Source of the DNA: Patagioenas fasciata
Lineage: Eukaryota > Chordata > Aves > Columbiformes > Columbidae
Direction of reading: 5' to 3'
NCBI RefSeq assembly: GCF_037038585.1
Contig: NC_092522.1
Location: 126,276,661 to 126,340,660, forward strand
Length of the DNA: 64,000 bases
A program made the position numbers and the translations under genes. Under the pieces are notes generated by a model. The model did not search any database, had not been told where the DNA came from, and saw only the letters and a program-made list of their open reading frames with translations. Positions 20,741-32,887 of the stretch are shown in pieces (the first letter of the stretch is position 1; each line of letters starts with the position of its first letter).

Positions 20741-23108
20741 CAGAAGAGGCAAATTCAGTGCCTCTGCGGAGAAGCTGGCGACCAGTTTTAGTTAAGAACG
20801 CACACCCCGTTGGCGAACGGGTCCCGCGGCAGTTCCACGTGTTGCAGGTAAAAGAAGGAAGTTTGATCTGCCATAGAGGAACAGCCGCCTCTTTCCCTCC
20901 TTAGGGTCGAGCGTTGCCCTTGTCTTTGTTCACATGAATTTATGGGCACGCTGGAAATAGCCTTTAAGATTTATATGTAGAGTTTAATCTAAGTGGTAAG
21001 TGGCATGGGCATAGTTAATTTTTGAACACCTTGCTGCCAGTTGAAATGTAAGGGATGAAATGTGATGGGAAGTAATAAGTAAATTTGGGGTTGACTTCTA
21101 GGGTGTTTTTTTCCCCATTAGTGTAAATCAATGGCACCGTTGTCCTGTGGCTCAATCTCCGTTCTGTTCCGTGGAGTCTTCAATTTAGGATGTTCAGGTA
21201 AGAAAGTTTGTCCTTCCAAAGAATGACCAGCCATTGGTAGGACAGAGAGAGGCTTTTAAGTGCATGATCAGAATTTAAGCCAAATTCCACTTGACGTTGC
21301 TGCTGTTGGTTTTGGCTTTCACTGGTTTCCCCACAGCTCCCTAGTGTTTGGGAGCTCGGAGTGGGCATTTTTTTCCCCCAGGGAGAGGCTATGCTTAAGA
21401 ATGAATTTGTTTCCTTAGAGGAGTGAGAGTCCGTTTGTGTAACACAAAGAAAAACCCCAGCCTAGTCGAGTTCTGAGTGTGTGTCTGTGAGATGGCTGCT
21501 TTACTTTGATGAGTTCACACCTGTGCAATTGCAATGCCAAAGAGCAATGCAAGATAGGAGGGTTTTTTCCGCTGTGGGGGGGGATGCATAAAACCAGAGC
21601 TAAGGTGCGGTTGCAGGCTTGGTGGTGTGGCGAGTGGGGCGCCGCTTCGGTGGGAGCTCGGGGTGAGGCCCAGCGGGTTCTGTGTCCTGTACGCGTGGCT
21701 TTCGTGCCGCGGCTCTCTGTGTGCGTTTTTGTTTTGTTGTGTTTGTTTTTTGTGTTTTTTTCTGCGGGATTCCCGCGAAACGCGGCACAACCGCTCGGCC
21801 CGGGCTGCCGCGGCGGTCTCAGTGCTGCCGTCCTGTGGGCAAAGCGCGGTGCTGCACCCGGGCGCCCCAATGCCGTGCCGCAGCGCGCCTCAGTGCTGCC
21901 GCCCTGTGGCGAAACTCGGGTACTGCAGCGCACGGCCGGGGGCAGAGGCGCTGTTCGCCCCGCAGGGCTCGCAGCCAGGTATCTGTGTGTCAGTGTCCGT
22001 CCCCGTTTGTGTAAAAACGACATCCCTGCCTCGATGGCTCCTTAGAACGTTTAAAGATGTAAATATTTCTACCACTAACATTGTCGATCCGACTTCTTTC
22101 CTCAGTGGATCCGTTTTGCAGTCGGTGACCCACGATTGCTTGGAAACAGCAGAAGCTGTTCGCTCCGGCGGAGCGGATTGAAAGGACCAGCCGCTGGAGG
22201 ATGCTGAAGACTCCTGGGTCGCTGATGGAAGCAGCTTTGCATAAAGCAAGGGGTACGTGAACCTGGGCATGCAGTGACGACTGCCCAGCAGGTAATGGAA
22301 GCTAAACCTTTACCTCCAACGCCCGACAAAAATAACGCCAAGAAATGCCACTGAAAAAAACACAGTCAGGGAGGGTTTTTTTTAAATTTCCTTTAGTTCC
22401 CCCCCCTCTGCCCCGCCCTGCTGCGTTTAGTGCAGTGAATGACCCACTGGGAGATGACTGTGGATCTGGCTGTTGAAGGGTGTCTGAAGGAGAGGGAGAT
22501 GTGTGTAGAGCAGGATTGGTTGTGGGGGTGAGTGTAACTGGTTTGGATGTGGGGTTGTAAATTCTTTTTGGAGGCTTCCTAGTTTCTGGTGTCACCTGTG
22601 GGGTGAAGCGTCTTTCTGTGTGCAGGTTTGAAAGGTGCGACGTACGGAGCTCCATCATTTGCCACCAGAACTCCAAATCACAGAGACAACGTTGCTGTGC
22701 AGCTGCTAAGGACAGTGTGTGTCTCAGGTAGAGTAACGTCCTTTGTGCTCTGTGTGCGTGTTCCTCCCTTGAAACGAAGGTGCGCTGCCCGGAGTTTCAC
22801 GTTCCGTGTGGTACCTGCTGGGCTGAGTCTCCTCCCTACGCTCGCCCGTTTTAGCCACGTCTCTGCTCCAGCCCAGTTCGGGAGCAGAGTGGGTCATCAC
22901 TGACTGCAGGGCGGTTGCACCTTCTTCAAGCTGCTAACACAGGAGGATGAATTTGGCTTTCTGCTCACATCACACATTCAGATACTGGGCAAGCTGCGTA
23001 TCTCCTTCAAAAAAGAAACACTGTCAAGGGGCTGACAGAGCGTGAGTTTCACAACACAACAAACCAACTCTGCTAGGCTTACATCGTTTTGGTGGTGCAT
23101 AGCATGTT

Positions 23109-23949
23109 TCACTTAATCCCGTCATTGCAGGTCTCTTCTAGAGCCTCCATTGTCAAATCTTGCTGGTTACTCACCCAATTTCCTTTCCTAACTGTCTTCC
23201 CTTTTTCCTTAGCGTTTTGAGAAGCTTGATCCTGGGGTGTCTGGGGGTTGCCAGCTGACAAAATGACATTGCTGTGGCCTTGCTGAGAACAGGTGTCCCT
23301 GTGAGCCACCTCCCGGGAGCAGAGCTGAAGTTGAAAGGCGGCCTGAAAGCCCCGGTGAGAGTTTTCGTTAAAGAAACCGGAGATGATGGGGTTGACGCTG
23401 CTATTGAAAAAGGCCAGCCGGTGAGCAAAGGGATAGATATAAATGTGAAAGAACTGCAACTGGACATCTGAAAGGTTGACATAGTCAGAAAGCATCATCA
23501 GAGTCCACAAGGGAAGCCAGGAGAGGGTGAAAAGCAAACCCACAATAATGAGCATTTTGATTACTCTTTGTTTCTTCTTTGACGTGCTGTGCCATCGCTC
23601 CTGGCTGTGCTTTCCCACCGTGGGCATCGCAGTGTTGAAGAGAGCAATGCTTATCCTGGCGTACATGATAACAGTGAGCGACAGGGGAGCCAGATAGATG
23701 TTCGCAAAGAGAACTGTTGTGTAGATCTTTCTCATTCCTGGGTCAGGCCAGTCCTCTCGGCACCAGTATACGGGGCGGGTTTCGTTGCCGTAGCCGAGGA
23801 TCACCCTGAAATGTTTCTCTTCTTGTACGTGCAGCATGACGGCAGAAGGACACGTGATTGCGATGGCCAGAATCCAAGTGACGGCTATGATGATGACTGC
23901 AGTTGAAACGGTCAGCTTCTGCTCGAACGGATGAACGATGCAGCGAAAC
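23109..23949 (-). pseudogene. NPFFR2-like: NPFF receptor 2-like last exon (copy 3)
   Basis: The protein is identical to copies 1 and 2, with acceptor and stop intact. The intact frame in every copy is better explained by recent amplification and homogenisation than by selection, because TM1-TM3 are missing. Confidence 0.85.
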
Positions 23950-24040
23950 CTGCAGCAAAGATATCCGGCGACATACGTAGAGAAGCTGATTAAGGAACGC
24001 TCACTCAAACAGGCAAGCATACGTTCACTTCTTCAATTGC

Positions 24041-24310
24041 ATGCTTTTGAAACAGATTAAACATGATACTCCAGTTGTTGGAAGCTGTGCTGTTGCTGGA
24101 AAAGTTACCATCGTGCGTTGCAAAGGGCCTCAGAAGGGAAACACTGATCAGGAAACTGGAAATAAGTTAGCAGATGCCAGTGTGAAACCAGCCACCGAAA
24201 GGACAGAGACCGATACAAAAGCCACACCTCTGATCCCAGGTGGCTGTCTCCTCCAGCCAACATCAGGAAACCGCAACAAAGAGGATAAGAAATTAATAGG
24301 AGATTTATAG
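24041..24310 (+). pseudogene. Endogenous retrovirus RNase H remnant, copy 3
   Basis: This is the same fragment as in copies 1 and 2 with no coding difference seen. Confidence 0.6.
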
Positions 24311-27300
24311 CCGAATTAGAATTAGGGTCCAAAGAAGCTGTCACTGGTGACGGGAGAGCAGTGGTACCTCGCAGCGCAAGGAGCTGATGCGCTCTATTAA
24401 GATTAGGTGAAAAGGTAAGAGTGAATTTATAAACTGTTTGCGAAGGAGTGACCCAGCAATGTGAAATGTGTCTAGAAAACCATCATCTTAATACTGTATA
24501 CAGGGTATAAATAAGAACAATTGGACGAGGGAAACGTCCCAGGACAACACTGGCAAATAGGGTTCTCCAAGCTGCCTAGAAAAGAGGGGTATGGCTATTG
24601 GGTGGCACTCACAGCAGCTCCCTTCTCAGGTTGGCCAGGAGCATTGCCGTGCCGGGGGGCGGCTGCCGGCCTGTGGGCCGGGGGCTGCGGCTGTTTGGGG
24701 CGCTGCCCCCGCTTTGTTTTCCTAGGGGAGCCCCCCCCCGCTTTTTGGGGGTTGTGGTACGTGCACGTGTAAATGACACAATGAGAGTAAATGACACAAT
24801 GAGCTGCCTGTCGGGGCCGTTTCCCTCGTGTCGCGTGACGGTGTCGCTTGTGGCGCCCCAGCGTGAGCAGGGGCCGGCGATGCGGGTGGGGGACGCGGGG
24901 GTCAAAAGGGAGTCCCCCTGAAAAGAGGGGGTCACAGTCCAAACGTGCCTGAAAATTCCCGGGGGAGGAGAACACGTGTTCGACCTGTAAACACGAGTGT
25001 GGCAATTGCAAACAGAGAAATCTGTCCTTGGTATTTATATATTGCAGGATGGCATTCACGTGTATATCAAATGCTTTTATATCAACGCCCTTTTCTACTC
25101 TATTATATAAAGGATTTTTCGAATGTAAAAAATTCCTGTTGATGGTTTTAAAAATACCAATATCTTGTCTATACGTAAATTAAAAAATGAAGGACTCGAA
25201 AATGAGAAAAAATTATATAGAAAGCAATTTAAAATAGAGAAAAGTGTGAGTAGGTAGAGCTACCTGTAATGACTGTGCGTTACATAATCTAAACGGATAT
25301 TAAATATCATCTCTATGTATTCACTCATACCCGTGTACGTATTTTTTTAATAAGTGCAAATAGATATCTCCGTCTAAACCTATGTAATTGTAAATATGTC
25401 AAAATCTGTAGATCTGGAAGGATCCTGAAGCAATGCGGGGCTGTGGGCCCGACGTCCGCTTCCTGCGGCAGGCGAGAGAGCGAGCCCCTCTCTCCGGGTG
25501 GCGAAGGCTCCCTCTGCGCGGCGTGCGGCGGGCCGGGGGCCAACGTGCGCGGCAGGGTCCGTGCGCGTATCCTGGAGCGGGACGGCTGCCTGGCGAGCGA
25601 GCCAGCGAGGCTCCATGTCCCCGAAGCCTCGTCTCGTAGGAGCCCTGACACCCCACCGTGTTCTCCTAGGCTGAGGACGGCCGAGCGCCCCGAGTTACCG
25701 GAGAGGAAGGGAGGAGAGAAGGAGACGGGAGCGTCTGAGCTGTTAGAAGCCTCCTGGCAGCCACCGAAAGCGAGAGCCGCTGTGAGTCCCTGGCCCTCGG
25801 GGCCTCGTCCCCGGCTTGTGTGTCCTGGTGCCTCCCTGCCCCTCCGTCTCCTTTTTCCCCACGCTTTCTCTGGCCCGTTCTTTTCCCTGCCATTAGTTTC
25901 CTCTCTGTGTCTGTATGTGCTGCTCTGTCTCCTTCCTTCCTCCCTCCCTTCGCCGTCTCTCTCTCTGTGCCTTTGTCGTGCTCGGCGTTGCCGGCTTTCT
26001 TCATTCCGTACGGCACTGTTCCCGTCCTCGTTCACGTTCTGAGCCTTTGTGCTGCCCCCCGCCCCGTTTTTTTTCTCTCTTTTTATTTTCTTTTTTCCTG
26101 TCCTCCGTCTCTCCGCGGGGCTCCTCATTCCTCTCTTTCTTCCTCCAAGCCCCTGTGTTCCCCGCGGTCTCTCGCTCTGCCATCGTTTTTGCCTGTTGCC
26201 CTCTCTCTTGCTTCCCGTTGATAGGAGGAACAAAAATCTTTTAGAAAGCCCTTGGCATAAGGCAGCAAGACCAGGCCTAACGGAACAGAAACCTAACAGA
26301 GAAACACTAGCTCTGTAGGGACTGGAGGTGGGGCAAAGCGGGATGTCCTTGGCTCGCAGGCTGGGAAAACGGGACGTTCCACTAAATGGAGAAGGAGCTA
26401 CTTGAGTAGCAGCACAAAATGACAGCGGGCGTGCTCAAGACATGAGGTCGAGGAGCCGACACCGGGGCAGGGGGCACCGGGCTGCAGGGGCACCGGGGAC
26501 CCCTGGAGACCCTTGATGGACACTGGCATACCAGAGATGGACTGCCAGCGAAGGGTGGGGTTATGGAAAGAACTTCTGTTTAATGCACTAACTAAGCGGT
26601 AGAAGCAAATGAATATGCAATAGGTGTATGTAAAGAATACCAAGAAGCGTGAATCACACGTACGCTCAAATACAGGGGCCATCCTCTGAGCGTGCGGTGC
26701 GCTGTATTGAAATTGCCCGCCGTTTAACACTTTCAGAACAGCGTTAGAGAGTCTTTTTTGCCGACTTTTTGGTATCTCTCCGCGTCCCGTGGTTCCTCGC
26801 CGTGTCCCCGTGTCCCGCTCCCTGCCCGTGGTCGCGTTCCTCTCTGTCCCGTTGACCGTGCCGGGTTTTTTTCCTCCGTCTCCGCGCCGCTGCCGCCGCG
26901 CCGATTTGTTTCTTTCTGTGCCCTGTTCCTGGTGCTCTTCCGGCCTCTTTTCCTCTGTCCCCGCCGCTGCTTTGATCTCTGCCTTGTTTTTTCAGAGCCC
27001 TGTCCCTTTTTTCTCTTCTCGCTTTTGAAGAGAAGCTGCCAAGTTAACGTATACTGCGATGAAGTTATAGAAGGTGTACCCGTCATTAACCAGTTGACAT
27101 GAGGTAAATGCTTTCTGACCGCCTGCACGATGAGGGGATATTTTTCACCTTTTAGATCCTTCTGCACGACAAGAGGGAGATGGAAGATTAAGTAACACGT
27201 TGTTTAGAAGCTGAGAGCTTAGTTTATATTTGACTAATAATTAACAGATGTATTGTCAGCGAGAAACTAAACAATTATAACTAACATCGTCAAATGAAAT

Positions 27301-28610
27301 AAAGAACGTGGCTCAGCAGTGCTGCTGACTCTGCCGTCCCGTTTCTTTCCCCGTTTCAGGCGGTGAGCCAGCCGGAGGACCCGCTCTGTCCGGCCGCAGG
27401 GCCCGTGGAGCCGAGGACTCTCTTGGCGCACCCCGGGGATGTCTCTGGAGAGACTCCTCGTCTCGGTCGGATCGCCGCGGGGACGGACGAGGACCTCTGG
27501 TGAGAAGTCTTTCTTCTCTGAAATTTGGGACCGGTCACGTGCTCGCGAACTGTCCGTAAGTCGTGGTACGGAATTTCGGCAGGATAGCGTGGACGGGGTT
27601 GCGAGCACCTTAGAGGTATACAGTAGTTGCTGTGGAGTTGTTTGTGCGGCCAGCTTTTGGTGTTGGTTGTTCCCGTGCTCCGTTGTGGTGCAAAGCTGGC
27701 TCTGTATGTAGCTGTGAAGAGTACCGTAGTTCGGTTTAATTCTTGGATGTGCCTTGGTTCTGACTATGCACTTGAACACCGAAAACTACAGCAGGAGCTG
27801 CTGTGGCTTTAACTTGCGAGGAGTGTGAGCGTTGTGGAGCCATCTGTGTTGCAGAGTGTCCTAATTGCGGTGCTGAGTGTTAGAGAGATTTGAGCTGGGT
27901 ACCGGAATTGTTTTGTTTTGGAGACGGTGGGATAAACTTGGAGTACAACTTGTGAGGGCGGTGTGTCGTGGGTAGGTTTGAGTATTATCTGTGGAGTACT
28001 GCTGTAGGTGTTAATAGTTATTTGCTCGTATTTGTTACAAGATGAGCCGTGTCGTTCCGTGTGACGCGTAATGGGAGGACGGCGTAGTAGCGGTATTCTG
28101 AAAAAGAGCCTGTTAGGGTGTATTTTAGCTCACAGGAAAGAGATTGAGGAACCACCTGGTGATAATGTGAATAGAGCAACCTTGATGAAATCTTGTGAGC
28201 AGAGGCCATTGTATAAATTGGACAAGGAAGGAAAGGCTGTGCGCAACGCGCGGTGCTGCACCCGGGCGCCCCAATGCCGTGCCGCAGCGCGCCTCAGTGC
28301 TGCCGCCCTGTGGCGAAACTCGGGTACTGCAGCGCACGGCCGGGGGCAGAGGCGCTGTTCGCCCCGCAGGGCTCGCGGCCAGGTATCTGTGTGTCAGTGC
28401 CCGTCCCCATTTGTGTAAAAACGACATCCCTCCCTCGGTGGCTCCTTAGAACGTTTAAAGATGTAAATATTGCTACCACTAACATTGTCGATCCGGCTTC
28501 TTTCCTCAGTGTAAAGCAAAGGAGCGCGGTTTGTTGTTTCCTTTTAAAGGCGGCTGTTGGAAGCCGCGCGGGCAAAGGGCGTGGGGGTCCCGGCAGGGTG
28601 GCGAGAAGGC

Positions 28611-28911
28611 GAGTGAGGATGCAGAGCGGGCCAATCAGATCGCTCGGGAGGGCTGGAGGGGCGGAGCGCTGATAGGCGGGGAGAATGGCAATTGATGTGC
28701 GCAGGCAGCCAATCAGATTGCCAGAGGGGCGGGCGTTGAGGCCTCAGTATTGCGCATGCCCAAATTGCGCAGTCCTCAGTCAGGTCCGACCCTGAGGCGG
28801 GCACCTGGGCGCGGAGCGCGGGAAGGAGCATCCAATAGGAGGACGGCGCGCTGGGGTGAAAAGCAGCCAATCAGAGCGCACCGACTCAATCCCGTTTGAA
28901 CAGCTGCCTCC
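28611..28911. promoter_or_regulatory. CCAAT/GC-box promoter-like block (copy 4)
   Basis: This is the same arrangement as copy 1. It is the last such block, because copy 5 has lost it by deletion. Confidence 0.6.
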
Positions 28912-29263
28912 CTGGCAAGCGCGTCCGTGGTGTCTCGGGGCGGGCACCGGGAGTTAAGGGGGAAACGGGGGTCGAGGCGAGGGAGGGGAGGCTGAGGAGC
29001 GCTCATTTTGGCCTCTCCTTCCCCTTGCCCTGCCTCTCCGTCCCTTTTGCCTCTCTCTCCCTCTCTCTGTGTCACCTTGTCTTGCTCCCTGTCCCTATCT
29101 GTCTCTGACAAGCTGACCTGCTCCTTGCCCTCCTTTTGTATGGAATCACAGGCTCATTCTGCTTGGAGAAGACATGTGCAATTTTCTAATGACTTGACGG
29201 TTTAGAGAAACGGCCTGGAAGAGATCATTCCTTTGTCTTTTTTTTGTGTGTGTTTTTTGTGTG

Positions 29264-29317
29264 TTTTTTTTTTTTTTTTTTCCCCACGTGGAGGAAAAAA
29301 AAAAAAAAAAAAAAAAA
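29264..29317. repeat. T18/A23 palindrome with central CACGTG (copy 4)
   Basis: This is the same element as in copy 1, with runs of 18 T and 23 A. Copy 5 lacks it. Confidence 0.9.
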
Positions 29318-31685
29318 CAGAAGAGGCAAATTCAGTGCCTCTGCGGAGAAGCTGGCGACCAGTTTTAGTTAAGAACGCACACCCCGTTGGCGAACGGGTC
29401 CCGCGGCAGTTCCACGTGTTGCAGGTAAAAGAAGGAAGTTTGATCTGCCATAGAGGAACAGCCGCCTCTTTCCCTCCTTAGGGTCGAGCGTTGCCCTTGT
29501 CTTTGTTCACATGAATTTATGGGCACGCTGGAAATAGCCTTTAAGATTTATATGTAGAGTTTAATCTAAGTGGTAAGTGGCATGGGCATAGTTAATTTTT
29601 GAACACCTTGCTGCCAGTTGAAATGTAAGGGATGAAATGTGATGGGAAGTAATAAGTAAATTTGGGGTTGACTTCTAGGGTGTTTTTTTCCCCATTAGTG
29701 TAAATCAATGGCACCGTTGTCCTGTGGCTCAATCTCCGTTCTGTTCCGTGGAGTCTTCAATTTAGGATGTTCAGGTAAGAAAGTTTGTCCTTCCAAAGAA
29801 TGACCAGCCATTGGTAGGACAGAGAGAGGCTTTTAAGTGCATGATCAGAATTTAAGCCAAATTCCACTTGACGTTGCTGCTGTTGGTTTTGGCTTTCACT
29901 GGTTTCCCCACAGCTCCCTAGTGTTTGGGAGCTCGGAGTGGGCATTTTTTTCCCCCAGGGAGAGGCTATGCTTAAGAATGAATTTGTTTCCTTAGAGGAG
30001 TGAGAGTCCGTTTGTGTAACACAAAGAAAAACCCCAGCCTAGTCGAGTTCTGAGTGTGTGTCTGTGAGATGGCTGCTTTACTTTGATGAGTTCACACCTG
30101 TGCAATTGCAATGCCAAAGAGCAATGCAAGATAGGAGGGTTTTTTCCGCTGTGGGGGGGGATGCATAAAACCAGAGCTAAGGTGCGGTTGCAGGCTTGGT
30201 GGTGTGGCGAGTGGGGCGCCGCTTCGGTGGGAGCTCGGGGTGAGGCCCAGCGGGTTCTGTGTCCTGTACGCGTGGCTTTCGTGCCGCGGCTCTCTGTGTG
30301 CGTTTTTGTTTTGTTGTGTTTGTTTTTTGTGTTTTTTTCTGCGGGATTCCCGCGAAACGCGGCACAACCGCTCGGCCCGGGCTGCCGCGGCGGTCTCAGT
30401 GCTGCCGTCCTGTGGGCAAAGCGCGGTGCTGCACCCGGGCGCCCCAATGCCGTGCCGCAGCGCGCCTCAGTGCTGCCGCCCTGTGGCGAAACTCGGGTAC
30501 TGCAGCGCACGGCCGGGGGCAGAGGCGCTGTTCGCCCCGCAGGGCTCGCAGCCAGGTATCTGTGTGTCAGTGTCCGTCCCCGTTTGTGTAAAAACGACAT
30601 CCCTGCCTCGATGGCTCCTTAGAACGTTTAAAGATGTAAATATTTCTACCACTAACATTGTCGATCCGACTTCTTTCCTCAGTGGATCCGTTTTGCAGTC
30701 GGTGACCCACGATTGCTTGGAAACAGCAGAAGCTGTTCGCTCCGGCGGAGCGGATTGAAAGGACCAGCCGCTGGAGGATGCTGAAGACTCCTGGGTCGCT
30801 GATGGAAGCAGCTTTGCATAAAGCAAGGGGTACGTGAACCTGGGCATGCAGTGACGACTGCCCAGCAGGTAATGGAAGCTAAACCTTTACCTCCAACGCC
30901 CGACAAAAATAACGCCAAGAAATGCCACTGAAAAAAACACAGTCAGGGAGGGTTTTTTTTAAATTTCCTTTAGTTCCCCCCCCTCTGCCCCGCCCTGCTG
31001 CGTTTAGTGCAGTGAATGACCCATTGGGAGATGACTGTGGATCTGGCTGTTGAAGGGTGTCTGAAGGAGAGGGAGATGTGTGTAGAGCAGGATTGGTTGT
31101 GGGGGTGAGTGTAACTGGTTTGGATGTGGGGTTGTAAATTCTTTTTGGAGGCTTCCTAGTTTCTGGTGTCACCTGTGGGGTGAAGCGTCTTTCTGTGTGC
31201 AGGTTTGAAAGGTGCGACGTACGGAGCTCCATCATTTGCCACCAGAACTCCAAATCACAGAGACAACGTTGCTGTGCAGCTGCTAAGGACAGTGTGTGTC
31301 TCAGGTAGAGTAACGTCCTTTGTGCTCTGTGTGCGTGTTCCTCCCTTGAAATGAAGGTGCGCTGCCCGGAGTTTCACGTTCCGTGTGGTACCTGCTGGGC
31401 TGAGTCTCCTCCCTACGCTCGCCCGTTTTAGCCACGTCTCTGCTCCAGCCCAGTTCGGGAGCAGAGTGGGTCATCACTGACTGCAGGGCGGTTGCACCTT
31501 CTTCAAGCTGCTAACACAGGAGGATGAATTTGGCTTTCTGCTCACATCACACATTCAGATACTGGGCAAGCTGCGTATCTCCTTCAAAAAAGAAACACTG
31601 TCAAGGGGCTGACAGAGCGTGAGTTTCACAACACAACAAACCAACTCTGCTAGGCTTACATCGTTTTGGTGGTGCATAGCATGTT

Positions 31686-32526
31686 TCACTTAATCCCGTC
31701 ATTGCAGGACTCTTCTAGAGCCTCCATTGTCAAATCTTGCTGGTTACTCACCCAATTTCCTTTCCTAACTGTCTTCCCTTTTTCCTTAGCGTTTTGAGAA
31801 GCTTGATCCTGGGGTGTCTGGGGGTTGCCAGCTGACAAAATGACATTGCTGTGGCCTTGCTGAGAACAGGTGTCCCTGTGAGCCACCTCCCGGGAGCAGA
31901 GCTGAAGTTGAAAGGCGGCCTGAAAGCCCCGGTGAGAGTTTTCGTTAAAGAAACCGGAGATGATGGGGTTGACGCTGCTATTGAAAAAGGCCAGCCGGTG
32001 AGCAAAGGGATAGATATAAATGTGAAAGAACTGCAACTGGACATCTGAAAGGTTGACATAGTCAGAAAGCATCATCAGAGTCCACAAGGGAAGCCAGGAG
32101 AGGGTGAAAAGCAAACCCACAATAATGAGCATTTTGATTACTCTTTGTTTCTTCTTTGACGTGCTGTGCCATCGCTCCTGGCTGTGCTTTCCCACCGTGG
32201 GCATCGCAGTGTTGAAGAGAGCAATGCTTATCCTGGCGTACATGATAACAGTGAGCGACAGGGGAGCCAGATAGATGTTCGCAAAGAGAACTGTTGTGTA
32301 GATCTTTCTCATTCCTGGGTCAGGCCAGTCCTCTCGGCACCAGTATACGGGGCGGGTTTCGTTGCCGTAGCCGAGGATCACCCTGAAATGTTTCTCTTCT
32401 TGTACGTGCAGCATGACGGCAGAAGGACACGTGATTGCGATGGCCAGAATCCAAGTGACGGCTATGATGATGACTGCAGTTGAAACTGTCAGCTTCTGCT
32501 CGAACGGATGAACGATGCAGCGAAAC
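31686..32526 (-). pseudogene. NPFFR2-like: NPFF receptor 2-like last exon (copy 4)
   Basis: This copy has one amino-acid change near the C-terminus (Thr to Ser in the EALEE-T/S-CNDGIK tail) and one silent change near 32486. Otherwise it matches the other three copies and has the same acceptor. It is the last receptor copy, since array copy 5 ends before this segment. Confidence 0.85.
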
Positions 32527-32617
32527 CTGCAGCAAAGATATCCGGCGACATACGTAGAGAAGCTGATTAAGGAACGCTCACTCAAACAGGCAAGCATACG
32601 TTCACTTCTTCAATTGC

Positions 32618-32887
32618 ATGCTTTTGAAACAGATTAAACATGATACTCCAGTTGTTGGAAGCTGTGCTGTTGCTGGAAAAGTTACCATCGTGCGTTGCAA
32701 AGGGCCTCAGAAGGGAAACACTGATCAGGAAACTGGAAATAAGTTAGCAGATGCCAGTGTGAAACCAGCCACCGAAAGGACAAAGACCGATACAAAAGCC
32801 ACACCTCTGATCCCAGGTGGCTGTCTCCTCCAGCCAACATCAGGAAACCGCAACAAAGAGGATAAGAAATTAATAGGAGATTTATAG
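32618..32887 (+). pseudogene. Endogenous retrovirus RNase H remnant, copy 4
   Basis: It is as copy 1 except for one Glu-to-Lys change (ERTETD becomes ERTKTD), one of several private variants in the right half of copy 4. Confidence 0.6.

Larger units (their letters stand above)
17155..25731 (+). repeat. Array A unit, copy 3
   Basis: This is a full-length unit of 8577 bp with a T19/A22 tract. It groups with copy 2 at 'CCCACTGGG' and with copy 4 at 'CCTCGTGTCGCG' (near 24825), which is another sign of exchange between copies. Confidence 0.95.
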